A program made the position numbers and the translations under genes. The notes beneath the pieces are model-generated. The model saw only the letters and a program-made list of their open reading frames with translations. It was not told where the DNA came from and searched no databases. From the NCBI GenBank assembly GCA_015075365.1, contig JABTUN010000002.1, positions 1,488,001 through 1,552,000 on the forward strand: DNA of 64,000 bases, read 5' to 3'. How positions within the stretch are numbered: the stretch's first letter is position 1; each line of letters begins with the position of its first letter. Below are positions 8,547 through 17,697 of this stretch, piece by piece. The DNA comes from Verrucomicrobiaceae bacterium (lineage in GTDB: Bacteria > Verrucomicrobiota > Verrucomicrobiia > Verrucomicrobiales > Verrucomicrobiaceae).

Positions 8547-11450
8547 TCACCGCTTCACCACGCACTCGTCGTGGTTCATGAGCGCCTGCACCAGCACGGC
8601 AGCGGCAGCAAGCTCGGCTGAAGGCGTCTTCGGCTTCCGCGTGCCGACTTCGAGCAGCTTCTTCGCAGCCGCGGCATCCTTCGTGAAATGCGCCAACTGC
8701 TCCGCGTGGAGTTGCTGGCAGATGGAAAGCTCCTTCACGTCCGGCTTGCGGCTCAAACAATGCAGGAAAGCGCTCTCGATAAGCTTCGCGAGATCACCTT
8801 TCGACTCCGCGAGGAGCTTCTCGGCCAGCACGCGAGCCGCTTCGACGAATTGCGGGCCATTCAGCAAGATGAGCGCCTGCAACGGACTGTCCGTGCGCTC
8901 GCGTTTCGCGGTGCAAACCGCCCGACGCGGCGCATCAAAGGCCAGCATCGCGGGCGGTGGGCTCGTGCGACGCCAGGTGGTGTAAAGGCTGCGGCGGAAG
9001 ACCGCATCGCCAGCACTCGGACCGATGGGTTTGAAGGCCTCCGTCATCTCATACGGATAGACCGGCGGACCACCGATCTGCGTTTGCAGCAGGCCCGAAA
9101 TCGCGAGCGCATTGTCGCGGATCATCTCGGCGCTCAGGCGATGCCGCGGACCGCGGGCCAGCCATTGGTTGTCGGGGTCATCCGCCATCGTCGCGGAATC
9201 GGCGAGGCTGCGCTGCTGGTAGGTCTGGCTCGACACGATGGTCTGGATCAGCCCTTTCACATCCCAACCGCTCGCGATGAAGTGCCCGGCGAGAAAATCG
9301 AGCAGCTCGGGATACAGCGGACGCTCGCCCTGGCTGCCAAAGTCCTCCGAAGTCTTCACCAAGCCGCGACCGAACAAGCTGGCCCAGATGCGGTTCACCG
9401 TCACGCGAGCCAGCAGCGGATGATTCGGAGCTGTGAGCCACTTCGCGAGGCCGAGACGGTTTCTCGGCCATTCCGGCTTCATCGGCGGCAAAGCGGCCGG
9501 CGTGACCGCGGCGACCTCCTCGCCGCGTTTGTCGTATTCACCGCGGATGAGCGTGTAGGCCTTCTTCGGCTGCGGAAGCTCCCGCATGACCATCATCTCC
9601 TTTTGCGCATCGAGCAGCTTGGTCACCTCCGCCCTTGCGGCGGTGGCTTCATCGAGCTTCAACTCATGCGGCAGGCTCACATCGCGGCTGAAAACACGAA
9701 AATCATCAATCAGGCCATCTTTGAACCCGCGGTCACGAAACCGCTCGCCGAGCGAAATCGTGTCGCCACCGCCGCCGAGGATGTTTTTGGTGAGATTGTC
9801 GCGAATGATCTCCACCGCGGCCAGTTTGCCGTCGATAAAGATGCGCAGGCCATCGGCCCGGCTGGAACCGTCATTCGTCACGACGACATGCAGCCACTGC
9901 TTCAGCGGGATGGTTTGCTTCGTGCGGATGGAGATCGCATTGCCGGGCCAGAAGTGAATGAGGGACCACTTGAGCCTTCCTTCCTCGATCAGCAGTTCGT
10001 AGCCGCGGCTGGCGGCATCTGTCCAGGCCCGCGAGCGATGAAACACCACCGCACGCTCCTTCACATCCGGCGTCTGCATCCACAGCGACACGCTGAAAGG
10101 CTCATGACGCTGAAAATTCCCCACTTTGGTATCCACCGCGTCATCGCCGGTGAATTGCACCGCATTGCCTTCATGCCCCGCCACGAGCTTGTTCTCGCCT
10201 TTCAGCGTCGCGGGGCTCTTCGGGTCGATTTGATTGGCCAGCGTGTTCTTCTCCAGCTTGTCGAAGCTGAACCGCGCGATCTCACCGTGCTCCAAATCGG
10301 GCTTCGTGAGATGCTTCGGCAGCTTCTTCTCCAACGCCGCCACCTTCGCCTTGGCATCGACGAGCTTCGCTTTGGTCGGCTCGTCCATCATCATGAGCGT
10401 GGGTGTTGGCGGCGAAGGCGTGAAGAACGAATATAGCCCCGCTTCGTCGATGTTTTGGAACATCGAAAACAGCCCGTAATACTCCTTCTGCGCAATGGGG
10501 TCGTATTTGTGATCGTGACAGCGGGCGCACTCAAACGTAAGGCCGAGAAACGCCGTGGCAAAGGTCTGCACGCGGTCCGCCACATACTCCACACGGTATT
10601 CCTCCTCCACACTGCCGCCCTCCGCCTCCTGCTGATGCAGGCGGTTGAAGGCCGTCGCGAGGATTTGCTCATCCGTGGCCTGCGGCAGCAGGTCCCCGGC
10701 GATCTGCCAGGTCACAAACTGGTCGAAAGGCAGGTTCTCGTTGAGCGCCTTCACCACCCAGTCCCGCCACGGCCACACCTCCCGCTCCCGGTCCACCTGA
10801 AAGCCATACGAGTCCGCGTAGCGGGAGACATCCAGCCAGTCGGAGGCCCACTTTTCACCGAACGAGGGAGATTGCAGCAGCTTCGGGATCAGATCGGTCG
10901 GCCCGGTCTGGTCGGACGGCGCAGGCGGAAGCCCGATCAGATCAAAATGCAGCCTCCTTCTCAAGGTCGATACCTCCGCCCTCGGCTGGAGTTTCAAACC
11001 GCGCTGCGCCAAGCCTGCGCTCACGATTTCATCCATGCGCTTCGCCGCGTCCTGCACCGCCATTTTCCCCGCCGGCACCGGAACCGGCACAAAGCTCCAA
11101 TGCGCCTCATACTCCGCGCCTTCGCTGATCCAGCGACGCAGCGTTTCCACCTCCGCCTTGGTGAGCTGGCCGAGCTTGGATTTCGGCGGCGGCATCAGCT
11201 CATCGGGATCGCTCGAGAGGATACGGTCGAGAATGAGGCTCTTCTCCGGCCTGCCCGGCACGATGTGTCCGTCCTGGATCGCCGCGGCACGATCATCCAG
11301 CCGCAGATCCGCCTCCCGCTTCTTCGAATCCGGCCCGTGGCAGTGGAAACACTTGTCCGAGAGGATCGGGCGGATGTCGCGGTTGAAACGCAGCTTCTCC
11401 GCCGAGTGGAGGACGGGGATGGACAGCAGCAGAACGAGAACAAAACGCAT
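8547..11450 (-). CDS. PSD1-type c-cytochrome with DUF1549, LamG and DUF1553 domains
   Basis: 967 residues from an ATG at 11450 with signal peptide MRFVLVLLLSIPVLHSA; the frame is open further upstream but that part is not protein-like. Heme sites are CFHCH (34-38) and CARCH (308-312). DUF1549 covers about 135-345, a LamG/concanavalin-like domain about 430-620 (EPFSVSLWMQTPD, GLIDDFRVFSRD), and DUF1553 about 690-940 (NRIWASLFGRGLVKTSEDFG). This architecture is characteristic of Planctomycetes and Verrucomicrobia and is thought to serve polysaccharide catabolism in the periplasm. Such genes usually precede a DUF1501 gene; none is present here, so this copy is solitary. Confidence 0.92.
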   Translation of the reverse strand: MRFVLVLLLSIPVLHSAEKLRFNRDIRPILSDKCFHCHGPDSKKREADLRLDDRAAAIQDGHIVPGRPEKSLILDRILSSDPDELMPPPKSKLGQLTKAEVETLRRWISEGAEYEAHWSFVPVPVPAGKMAVQDAAKRMDEIVSAGLAQRGLKLQPRAEVSTLRRRLHFDLIGLPPAPSDQTGPTDLIPKLLQSPSFGEKWASDWLDVSRYADSYGFQVDREREVWPWRDWVVKALNENLPFDQFVTWQIAGDLLPQATDEQILATAFNRLHQQEAEGGSVEEEYRVEYVADRVQTFATAFLGLTFECARCHDHKYDPIAQKEYYGLFSMFQNIDEAGLYSFFTPSPPTPTLMMMDEPTKAKLVDAKAKVAALEKKLPKHLTKPDLEHGEIARFSFDKLEKNTLANQIDPKSPATLKGENKLVAGHEGNAVQFTGDDAVDTKVGNFQRHEPFSVSLWMQTPDVKERAVVFHRSRAWTDAASRGYELLIEEGRLKWSLIHFWPGNAISIRTKQTIPLKQWLHVVVTNDGSSRADGLRIFIDGKLAAVEIIRDNLTKNILGGGGDTISLGERFRDRGFKDGLIDDFRVFSRDVSLPHELKLDEATAARAEVTKLLDAQKEMMVMRELPQPKKAYTLIRGEYDKRGEEVAAVTPAALPPMKPEWPRNRLGLAKWLTAPNHPLLARVTVNRIWASLFGRGLVKTSEDFGSQGERPLYPELLDFLAGHFIASGWDVKGLIQTIVSSQTYQQRSLADSATMADDPDNQWLARGPRHRLSAEMIRDNALAISGLLQTQIGGPPVYPYEMTEAFKPIGPSAGDAVFRRSLYTTWRRTSPPPAMLAFDAPRRAVCTAKRERTDSPLQALILLNGPQFVEAARVLAEKLLAESKGDLAKLIESAFLHCLSRKPDVKELSICQQLHAEQLAHFTKDAAAAKKLLEVGTRKPKTPSAELAAAAVLVQALMNHDECVVKR

Positions 11451-11632
11451 GGCGGCAAGCAACGACGGAACAACGCGGTATTTAAATCGATTCTCCCAAG
11501 GTCTGTCAGATTCCCGGCATCGGGGCCGGCCATGATCCATTCAACCCCTCACCACTCCGGCCTATCTCTGTATTCTCCACCCATTCAATTCAGCGAACCG
11601 CCACATATTGGGCTGTTTGAACCGCGAGATTA

Positions 11633-11754
11633 GCAGGCTGCTGAAAAACACCGCAAGACCTGCGGACCGGGTCACTGCCCCGATCTACAGCGCAGGTGCT
11701 CGCGCTGCTGTGGCACCGGCCAGTGGCCGGTGGCGGCGTTTTTCAGCGGCCTGT
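11633..11754. repeat. Inverted-repeat element (MITE-like), copy 1
   Basis: A 122-bp unit with 22-bp ends: left arm 11633-11654 begins GCAGGCTGCTGAAAAAC, right arm 11733-11754 is its reverse complement with three mismatches. Inside are a perfect 9-bp palindrome (CACCGGCCA-G-TGGCCGGTG, 11714-11732) and a 7-bp stem ACCTGCG/CGCAGGT. The same end sequence forms a much shorter element at 56542-56581. There is no room for a transposase, so it would be non-autonomous. A foldback transcription signal is the alternative. Confidence 0.6.
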
Positions 11755-11814
11755 TAGACTCGGGGCCTTGACCCTTGTGACGAACCAGCATTCAAACACT
11801 TGACTCGCACAATC

Positions 11815-11937
11815 ATGTCCAAACGCAAAGACGCTCCAGAGACAGCGGATGGTAAACAAATACCTGTCGAAGAACTGTTCCACGAAGAGAACAGGCTGCC
11901 GATAGATCAACTGGCCAAATGGAACCAACCAGAGTGA
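11815..11937 (+). CDS. Possible small protein, 40 residues
   Basis: An ATG-to-TGA frame directly after the inverted-repeat element encodes a very polar peptide (MSKRKDAPETADGKQIPVEE at its start) with a predicted helix in the second half. It has no signal peptide and no recognisable domain. Its composition is more AT-rich than flanking genes. It is the only reasonable frame in the gap between the PSD1 gene and tex. It could equally be non-coding or the tail of a decayed gene. Confidence 0.3.
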   Translation: MSKRKDAPETADGKQIPVEELFHEENRLPIDQLAKWNQPE

Positions 11938-11961
11938 CGGCCACACTGATTCAAGCAGCTT

Positions 11962-14325
11962 TCACTTCTTCCCCTTCTGCGCCGCGGCGGTGAACCAATC
12001 GACGCCACCGCCGCCTCCACCGAAAGGATTGCCCATGCCGCCGCCGGAACTGCGATTGCCGCCACCAGAGAAGCTACGCTGGCCGCCGCCACCGCCTTGG
12101 CCCATCGGCTTGCCCTGGCCGGTCTTTTTCTCGAAGTCGGGCTTCGATTTCATGCTGAGGGCGATGCGTTTGCGCGGGATGTCCACCTCGGTGACGGTGA
12201 CCATGACCTTCTGCGCCACTTTGACGACCTCCGCGGCATCTCGCACGAAATGATCGGCGAGCTGGCTGACGTGCACGAGGCCGTCCTGATGCACGCCGAT
12301 GTCCACGAAGGCGCCAAAGGCGGTGACGTTTGTGATGATGCCCGGCAGCTTCATGCCAACGGTGAGGTCCTTCATGTCGTTCACGCCCTCGGCGAAGCTG
12401 AAGACCTCGAACTGCTTGCGCGGATCGCGGCCCGGCTTGGCGAGCTCGTTCATGATGTCCTGCAAGGTGGGCAGGCCGACATCGGCGCTGACATACTTCT
12501 TCAAGTCGATCTTCGCGCGGAGCTCCGGCTTCTGCATCAAATCGGCCACGCCGCAGCCGAGATCGGCCGCCATTTTCTCGACGAGCGGGTAGCGCTCCGG
12601 ATGCACGGCGCTGGCATCGAGCGGATTCGGCGCGTTGCGGATGCGCAGGAAGCCGGCGGCCTGCTCGAAGGCCTTTTCACCGAGCCGCGGCACTTTGAGC
12701 AGATCTTTGCGGCTGCTGAAGGCACCGTGCTCGTTGCGGAAGGCGACGATGTTCGCGGCGTGGGCGCTGTTCAGGCCGGACACGTAGCTGAGGAGTTGCT
12801 TCGACGCGGTGTTCAGCTCCACGCCGACGGCGTTCACGGTGCTGATGACCACATTGTCGAGGCTGCCCTGGAGCAGCGTCTGATCGACATCGTGCTGATA
12901 CTGGCCGACGCCGATGGACTTCGGGTCGAGCTTCACCAACTCCGCCAGCGGGTCCATGAGACGGCGGGCGATGGAAACAGAGCCGCGCACGGTGACGTCG
13001 TGGTTCGGGAACTCCTCGCGGGCCACCTCGCTGGCGCTGTAGATGGACGCGCCGCTTTCATTCACCATGATGACCGGGATGGAGGTGGGCACGCCGATCT
13101 TTTTCACAAACATCTCCGTCTCGCGGCTGGCGGTGCCATTGCCGATGGCGATGGCCTGGATCTTGAATCGCTCGATCAGATTCAGCAGCAGGGTCTTCGC
13201 ATGCAGGAGGCTGTTGCCATCGCCGAGCAGGTAAATGACGTCGTTATACACAAGCTGGCCCTGCGCATCGAGCACGACGACCTTGCAACCCGTGCGGAAA
13301 CCGGGGTCGATGCCCAACACGCGCTTCTGCCCCAGCGGCGCCGCGAGCAGCAACTCGCGCAGATTGTCGGCGAACACCTTCACCGCTTCCGCGTCGGCCT
13401 TCTTCTTCGATTCGAGGCGTGCCTCCGTCTCCATGCTGGAGCTGAGCAGGCGCTTGTAGGCATCCTGCGCAGCCAGTTTGACCTGCGCGGAGCAGGCGTT
13501 GTTGCCCTTCACCGTGAGACGCTCGACGAGTGCGATGGCCTCCGCCTCCATCGGCTGGATGCGCATGAGCAGGAAGCCCTCTTTTTCACCGCGACGGATC
13601 GCGAGCATGCGATGCGACGGGATGGACTTCACCGGCTCCGTCCAGTCGAAGTAATCGCGGAACTTCTGCGCCTCCGGGTCCTCCTCTTTGCCAAACATGA
13701 CCTTCGACGTGACCGTGCCACTCTCCGCGAACAGTTTTCTCAAAGCCGCACGCACCTCCGCGGTGTCGCTGATGCGCTCCGCGATGATGTCGCGGGCACC
13801 GGCGAGCGCCTCCGCGGCATCTTTGACCTTCAACTCGTCCGTCTCGGCATCGAGCTTCACAAACTTCGCCGCCTCGCCATCGAGATCGACGGCGTTCGTG
13901 AGCACGTTTTGCTCGATGAAGTCCGCCAGCGGCTCCAGGCCCTTCTCCTTCGCGATGGTGGCCTTCGTGCGACGCTTCGGACGGAAGGGCGCGAAGATGT
14001 CCTCCAGCGCATTCATCGTGTCCGCCTTGTCGATCTTCGCCCGGAGCACGTCCGTCATGAGCTTGCGCTCCTCCAGCGACTTCACGATGGCCGCGCGGCG
14101 GTCATCCAGCGCCACGAGCTGGCCCATGCGCTCCTGGATGTTCTGAATCTGCACTTCGTCGAGCTCGCCCGTCGCCTCCTTACGATAGCGGGAGATGAAC
14201 GGCACCGTCGCGCCATCGGCGAGCAGCTTGGCCGTCGCGCCGACCTGGATCGGCTTGAGCTTCAGCTCTCCGGCGATGCGTTCGACGTGGGCGATGTTGA
14301 TGTTGATTTCAGCGGCAGCGGACAT
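11962..14325 (-). CDS. tex: Tex-family transcription accessory / RNA-binding protein
   Basis: 787 residues, the usual Tex length. N-terminal helical domain with HVERIAGELKLKPIQVGAT; YqgF-like RNase H-fold domain with VLGIDPGFRTGCKVVVLD; helix-hairpin-helix part (LLSYVSGLNSAHAANIVAFR); S1 RNA-binding domain about residues 657-727 (PGIITNVTAFGAFVDIG). Tex proteins bind nucleic acid and affect transcription and expression of surface or toxin genes in other bacteria. Unusual here is a Gly/Ser-rich tail (about 730-787) ending in a Lys-rich segment, resembling RGG-type RNA-binding tails. It is transcribed away from the PQQ-propeller gene, from a 148-bp intergenic region. Confidence 0.95.
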   Translation of the reverse strand: MSAAAEININIAHVERIAGELKLKPIQVGATAKLLADGATVPFISRYRKEATGELDEVQIQNIQERMGQLVALDDRRAAIVKSLEERKLMTDVLRAKIDKADTMNALEDIFAPFRPKRRTKATIAKEKGLEPLADFIEQNVLTNAVDLDGEAAKFVKLDAETDELKVKDAAEALAGARDIIAERISDTAEVRAALRKLFAESGTVTSKVMFGKEEDPEAQKFRDYFDWTEPVKSIPSHRMLAIRRGEKEGFLLMRIQPMEAEAIALVERLTVKGNNACSAQVKLAAQDAYKRLLSSSMETEARLESKKKADAEAVKVFADNLRELLLAAPLGQKRVLGIDPGFRTGCKVVVLDAQGQLVYNDVIYLLGDGNSLLHAKTLLLNLIERFKIQAIAIGNGTASRETEMFVKKIGVPTSIPVIMVNESGASIYSASEVAREEFPNHDVTVRGSVSIARRLMDPLAELVKLDPKSIGVGQYQHDVDQTLLQGSLDNVVISTVNAVGVELNTASKQLLSYVSGLNSAHAANIVAFRNEHGAFSSRKDLLKVPRLGEKAFEQAAGFLRIRNAPNPLDASAVHPERYPLVEKMAADLGCGVADLMQKPELRAKIDLKKYVSADVGLPTLQDIMNELAKPGRDPRKQFEVFSFAEGVNDMKDLTVGMKLPGIITNVTAFGAFVDIGVHQDGLVHVSQLADHFVRDAAEVVKVAQKVMVTVTEVDIPRKRIALSMKSKPDFEKKTGQGKPMGQGGGGGQRSFSGGGNRSSGGGMGNPFGGGGGGVDWFTAAAQKGKK

Positions 14326-14473
14326 GAAAGAGTTCCAAGTTTCAGGTTTAAAGTTTCAGGTTGGGACGCGTGGAGTTAGCGAGAGCATTTCAAGCGGCAA
14401 GAGATGTCGGAGATGTGTGAAAAACTTTTGTTCGGGGCGATGCTTGACACTTGTTTCGTCGTATTGAGCAGCC

Positions 14474-15691
14474 ATGAAAATCGTCATTCTTTTTCTTGCA
14501 GCGTTCGCCTCGATTCACGCCCAGGACTGGCCGCGCTGGCGCGGTGCCAGTGGTGACGGACGATGGAATCCGGACGGCATTCCCGCTGATTTCTCCAGGA
14601 GAGAGCCTGAACGGCGCTGGAAGACGGAGATCGGCGCCGGCTTTGGCGGAGTGACGGTGAGTGAAGGGCGCGTTTATGTGATGGACCGCCTCAAAACGCC
14701 GAAGGAGGTCGAACGTGTGCTGTGCTTTGAGGCCGAAAGCGGCAAGGAGCTGTGGAAGCACGAGTGGGAGACGAGCTATGGCGGCATGGACTACGGCACC
14801 GGGCCGCGTGCGTCGGTGAACATCATGGATGGCCGTGCGTATGCGCTGGGTGCGACGGGTATGGCACTTTGCCTCGATGCGGTGACGGGAAAAGTGATCT
14901 GGGAAGTGAACACAGTCGAAACCTGCGGCGCGAAGGTGCCGATGTGGGGCTTTGCGGCATCCCCGGTGCTCGATGGAGATCGTGTGCTGCTGCATGTGGG
15001 CGCGAAGGACGGCTCGGTAATCGCCCTGGACAAAAATACGGGCAAGGAGGTGTGGCGCGGCGGGCCTGACAAGGCCGGCTACTGCACGCCGGAGATCATT
15101 TCACACGCTGGAGCACGTCAACTCATCGCGTGGGGGCCGGAGCATCTGCAGAGCCTGAATCCGGACACCGGCGCGGTGAACTGGGTCTATCCTTACAAGA
15201 TCACGTATGGAGTGAGCATCGCGCAGCCGCTGTTTCATGACGGCGTGCTCATGGTCTCCGGCTACTGGCACGGCACGAAGGCCTTTCGCCTCGGAACCGG
15301 TGTCGAATTACTGTGGGAGAACGAAACAGACATCTGCGGGCTGATGTCGGCACCGTTGTTCAAGGACGGCGTCGTTTACATGCTCGACAAAAACCGCGGA
15401 TTGCAGGCTTTTGAGCTGAAGACGGGCAAAATCCTCTGGAGCGATGACAACACGCTGACGCCGAAGGATCGCAATCCGCAGATGAGCCTCGTCTGGATGG
15501 ATGAATCGAAGAACCTGGCCGCGCTGCTGAATGCGAGCGGCGAAGTCGTCTATGTGACGCTCACACGCGAAAAACGCGAGGAACTGGCCCGCTGGCAGAT
15601 CATTGGCAAAACGTGGGCTCATCCCGCTTTTGCCGGAAACCGCCTGTTTGCGCGAAACGACAAAGAACTGGCCGCCTGGAAGTTATGGTAA
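14474..15691 (+). CDS. PQQ-like beta-propeller protein, exported
   Basis: 405 residues with a signal peptide (MKIVILFLAAFASIHA) followed by the common PVC start of this family, DWPRWRGASGDGRW. Repeating blades carry the tryptophan-docking pattern (SGKELWKHEWE, TGKVIWEVN, TGKEVWRGG, TGKILWSDD). Such proteins resemble the propeller of PQQ-dependent dehydrogenases or BamB. No heme domain or PQQ-binding active site is evident, so enzyme activity is uncertain. The TAA stop at 15689-15691 directly abuts the recA terminator hairpin on the opposite strand. Confidence 0.8.
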   Translation: MKIVILFLAAFASIHAQDWPRWRGASGDGRWNPDGIPADFSRREPERRWKTEIGAGFGGVTVSEGRVYVMDRLKTPKEVERVLCFEAESGKELWKHEWETSYGGMDYGTGPRASVNIMDGRAYALGATGMALCLDAVTGKVIWEVNTVETCGAKVPMWGFAASPVLDGDRVLLHVGAKDGSVIALDKNTGKEVWRGGPDKAGYCTPEIISHAGARQLIAWGPEHLQSLNPDTGAVNWVYPYKITYGVSIAQPLFHDGVLMVSGYWHGTKAFRLGTGVELLWENETDICGLMSAPLFKDGVVYMLDKNRGLQAFELKTGKILWSDDNTLTPKDRNPQMSLVWMDESKNLAALLNASGEVVYVTLTREKREELARWQIIGKTWAHPAFAGNRLFARNDKELAAWKLW

Positions 15692-15696
15692 CAAAA

Positions 15697-15722
15697 AAGG
15701 AGGCGGAATGCTCCGCCTCCTT
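15697..15722 (-). terminator. recA rho-independent terminator
   Basis: Perfect 11-bp stem (AAGGAGGCGGA / TCCGCCTCCTT) with a 4-base loop. On the minus strand it is followed by a run of T, the classic terminator form, 30 bp after the recA stop codon. On the plus strand only two T's follow, so it may also weakly end the PQQ-propeller transcript. Confidence 0.85.
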
Positions 15723-15751
15723 CCCTGTCAATACAGGCGGCCCTGTGCCGA

Positions 15752-16849
15752 TCACTCGTCAGAGGAACTGCCGCCGCCGCTCTTGGAGGAACCGCCGTCT
15801 TTTTTCTCGGCGAGCTTTTGTTTCACCGCCGCCTCGATCTCGGCATAGACCGTGGCGTCGTTGCGCAGCACTTCCTTGGCGGCATCACGCCCCTGGGCGA
15901 GTTGCGTGCCTTTGTAGCTGATCCAGGAGCCGCGTTTTTGCAGGATGTCGAAGTCCATCGCCAGATCGAGCAGCGAGCCGACATTGGAGATGCCCTCATT
16001 GTACATGATGTCGAACTCCGCCTCCGTGTAGGGCGGCGCAAGCTTGTTTTTGACGACCTTCACCTTGGTGCGGTTGCCGATGACCACGCCATCGGTGCTC
16101 TTGATCGCGCCGATGCGGCGGATGTCCACGCGGACACTGGCGTAGAATTTGAGCGCCTTGCCGCCGGGGGTCGTCTCGGGATTGCCGAACATGACGCCGA
16201 TCTTTTCACGGATCTGGTTCGTGAAGATGCAGGTGGTGCGCGCCTTGCTGATGATGGCGGTGAGCTTTCGAAGCGCGGCGCTCATCAGACGGGCCTGCGC
16301 GCCGACGGTGCTGTCGCCGATCTCGCCCTCCAGTTCCTGGCGCGTGACGAGCGCGGCCACGGAGTCGATGACAATGACGTCGAGCGCGTTGGAGCGGACG
16401 AGCGTTTCGCAGATGCGCAGGGCCTCCTCACCGCTGCTGGGCTGGGAGACGAGCAATTCGTCCATTTTGACGCCCAGTTTGCGGGCGTAGCCCGGATCGA
16501 GCGCATGCTCCACGTCGATGAAGGCGGCCAGGCCGCCTGCTTTCTGCGCCTGGGCGATCACGGTGAGGGTGAGCGTGGTTTTACCGGAGGATTCCGGGCC
16601 ATAGACCTCGACAATACGGCCGCGGGCGAAGCCGCCGACGCCGAGCGCCTGGTCGATGAGAAGGTTGCCGGTGGGGATGACGGCCACGTCGGCCTTGTGC
16701 TCCTCTCCCATGCGGAGGATGGCCCCTTCGCCGTAGTCCTTTTGAATCTGCTGGAGGGCGAGGTCGAGGTTGCGGGCGCGGGCCTCGGCCAGTTTGGCGG
16801 CGGCGGGGTCAACGGAGGAGGAGGCGGTGTCTTTGGGGGCGCGGGCCAT
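15752..16849 (-). CDS. recA: Recombinase RecA
   Basis: 365 residues from the ATG at 16849. Walker A is GPESSGKT (84-91); Walker B lies in LDVIVIDSVAALV; the L1/L2 DNA loops include GDSTVGAQARLMSAALRKLT and FGNPETTPGGKALKF. It ends in an acidic/Ser-Gly tail (GGSSKSGGGSSSDE). RecA forms filaments on single-stranded DNA for recombination and SOS induction. An in-frame extension of 70 residues upstream is not RecA-like and covers the promoter. The promoter has a perfect LexA-type palindrome 32-47 bp before the start. The gene is monocistronic with its own terminator. Confidence 0.98.
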   Translation of the reverse strand: MARAPKDTASSSVDPAAAKLAEARARNLDLALQQIQKDYGEGAILRMGEEHKADVAVIPTGNLLIDQALGVGGFARGRIVEVYGPESSGKTTLTLTVIAQAQKAGGLAAFIDVEHALDPGYARKLGVKMDELLVSQPSSGEEALRICETLVRSNALDVIVIDSVAALVTRQELEGEIGDSTVGAQARLMSAALRKLTAIISKARTTCIFTNQIREKIGVMFGNPETTPGGKALKFYASVRVDIRRIGAIKSTDGVVIGNRTKVKVVKNKLAPPYTEAEFDIMYNEGISNVGSLLDLAMDFDILQKRGSWISYKGTQLAQGRDAAKEVLRNDATVYAEIEAAVKQKLAEKKDGGSSKSGGGSSSDE

Positions 16850-16880
16850 GATCGTGTGGTGTGTGTGGGTTGATGAAATG

Positions 16881-16896
16881 CTGTTCGCCAGAACAG
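16881..16896 (-). promoter_or_regulatory. LexA (SOS) box upstream of recA
   Basis: A perfect inverted repeat, CTGTTC-N4-GAACAG, sits 32-47 bp before the recA start. It contains TGTTC-N4-GAACA, which from memory is the LexA motif reported for Verrucomicrobia. Position and symmetry fit repression of recA by LexA; lexA itself is not in this window. Confidence 0.75.
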
Positions 16897-17000
16897 AAAC
16901 CGCATTTTCGGGCTGCCGTAAAGACTTTTTCCTGAAACAGGTCACTTTTCCGCCGTGCAGGTGGTGATTTGGACCTTCCGCACGCGTTTGAGGACGCGTC

Positions 17001-17603
17001 ATGAGCCGCCTCTTCCTCTCCACCCTGCACGGCAGCCTGGGTTTTGCCCTCGTCAGCATCGCCGCTTACTCGATCTGGGCCTTCGCGCCACGTCTGGGCG
17101 GTAGCGAGATGGGCATGTATGCCTTGATCGCCCTCGTTTTCCTGGCCGGGACGGGTCTGGCGCTGTGCGGGCTGCTGCGCGGCGAAAACCGGCTGCGGCG
17201 TTTTTATGCGATGTTTCTGCCCGCCTTCTTCGGCTACGCTGTGCTGTGGAGCGCGGCGTGGTTTTTGATCAAGCTGCCCTCGGCGGGCTGGCTGGGCGTC
17301 CAGGCGCGTCCGAGCGAGTGGATCGGCGCGGCGGCGGGCACGCTGTTCTTTTCATGGATCGCCTGGCGCTGTGTGAAAAAACCCGCCGGCTTCTGGACCG
17401 GCGCGCTGCTGCTCTTCGTGCTGCACACCGCCGGCTACTTCATCGGCAGAAAGTGGATGTACGGTGTTCTGGGAAGCGGTATCGAAGGCTGGGACAAGGC
17501 GCAGGTGGCAGCGGTGGCCAAACTCGGCTGGGGCCTGTTCCACGGCCTCGGTTTCGGCGCCGGGATCGGTTTCGCGCTGGGGTGGTGGCAGCGGGAGCGG
17601 TGA
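17001..17603 (+). CDS. Integral membrane protein of unknown function
   Basis: 200 residues with about six hydrophobic segments, beginning LHGSLGFALVSIAAYSIWAF and ending GLGFGAGIGFALGWWQ. I do not recognise the family. The gene starts 152 bp from the divergent recA and converges on truB. Between its stop and the truB stop lies a pair of inverted word-like repeats (17603-17692). Confidence 0.6.
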   Translation: MSRLFLSTLHGSLGFALVSIAAYSIWAFAPRLGGSEMGMYALIALVFLAGTGLALCGLLRGENRLRRFYAMFLPAFFGYAVLWSAAWFLIKLPSAGWLGVQARPSEWIGAAAGTLFFSWIAWRCVKKPAGFWTGALLLFVLHTAGYFIGRKWMYGVLGSGIEGWDKAQVAAVAKLGWGLFHGLGFGAGIGFALGWWQRER

Positions 17604-17697
17604 GTTTCAGGTTCCAAGCTCCAAGTTTCGTGATCGAGCGCGCGTCACAGCACCTCCATCATGAAACTTGCCACTTGAAACATGAAACCTTGCTCTA

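Noticed and set aside
11743..11946. Minus-strand 67-codon frame before tex
   Set aside because: Starts inside the inverted-repeat element and has no protein-like features.
12097..14379. A 760-codon open frame antisense to tex
   Set aside because: It mirrors the codon structure of tex, has no recognisable domain, and tex on the other strand is unmistakable.
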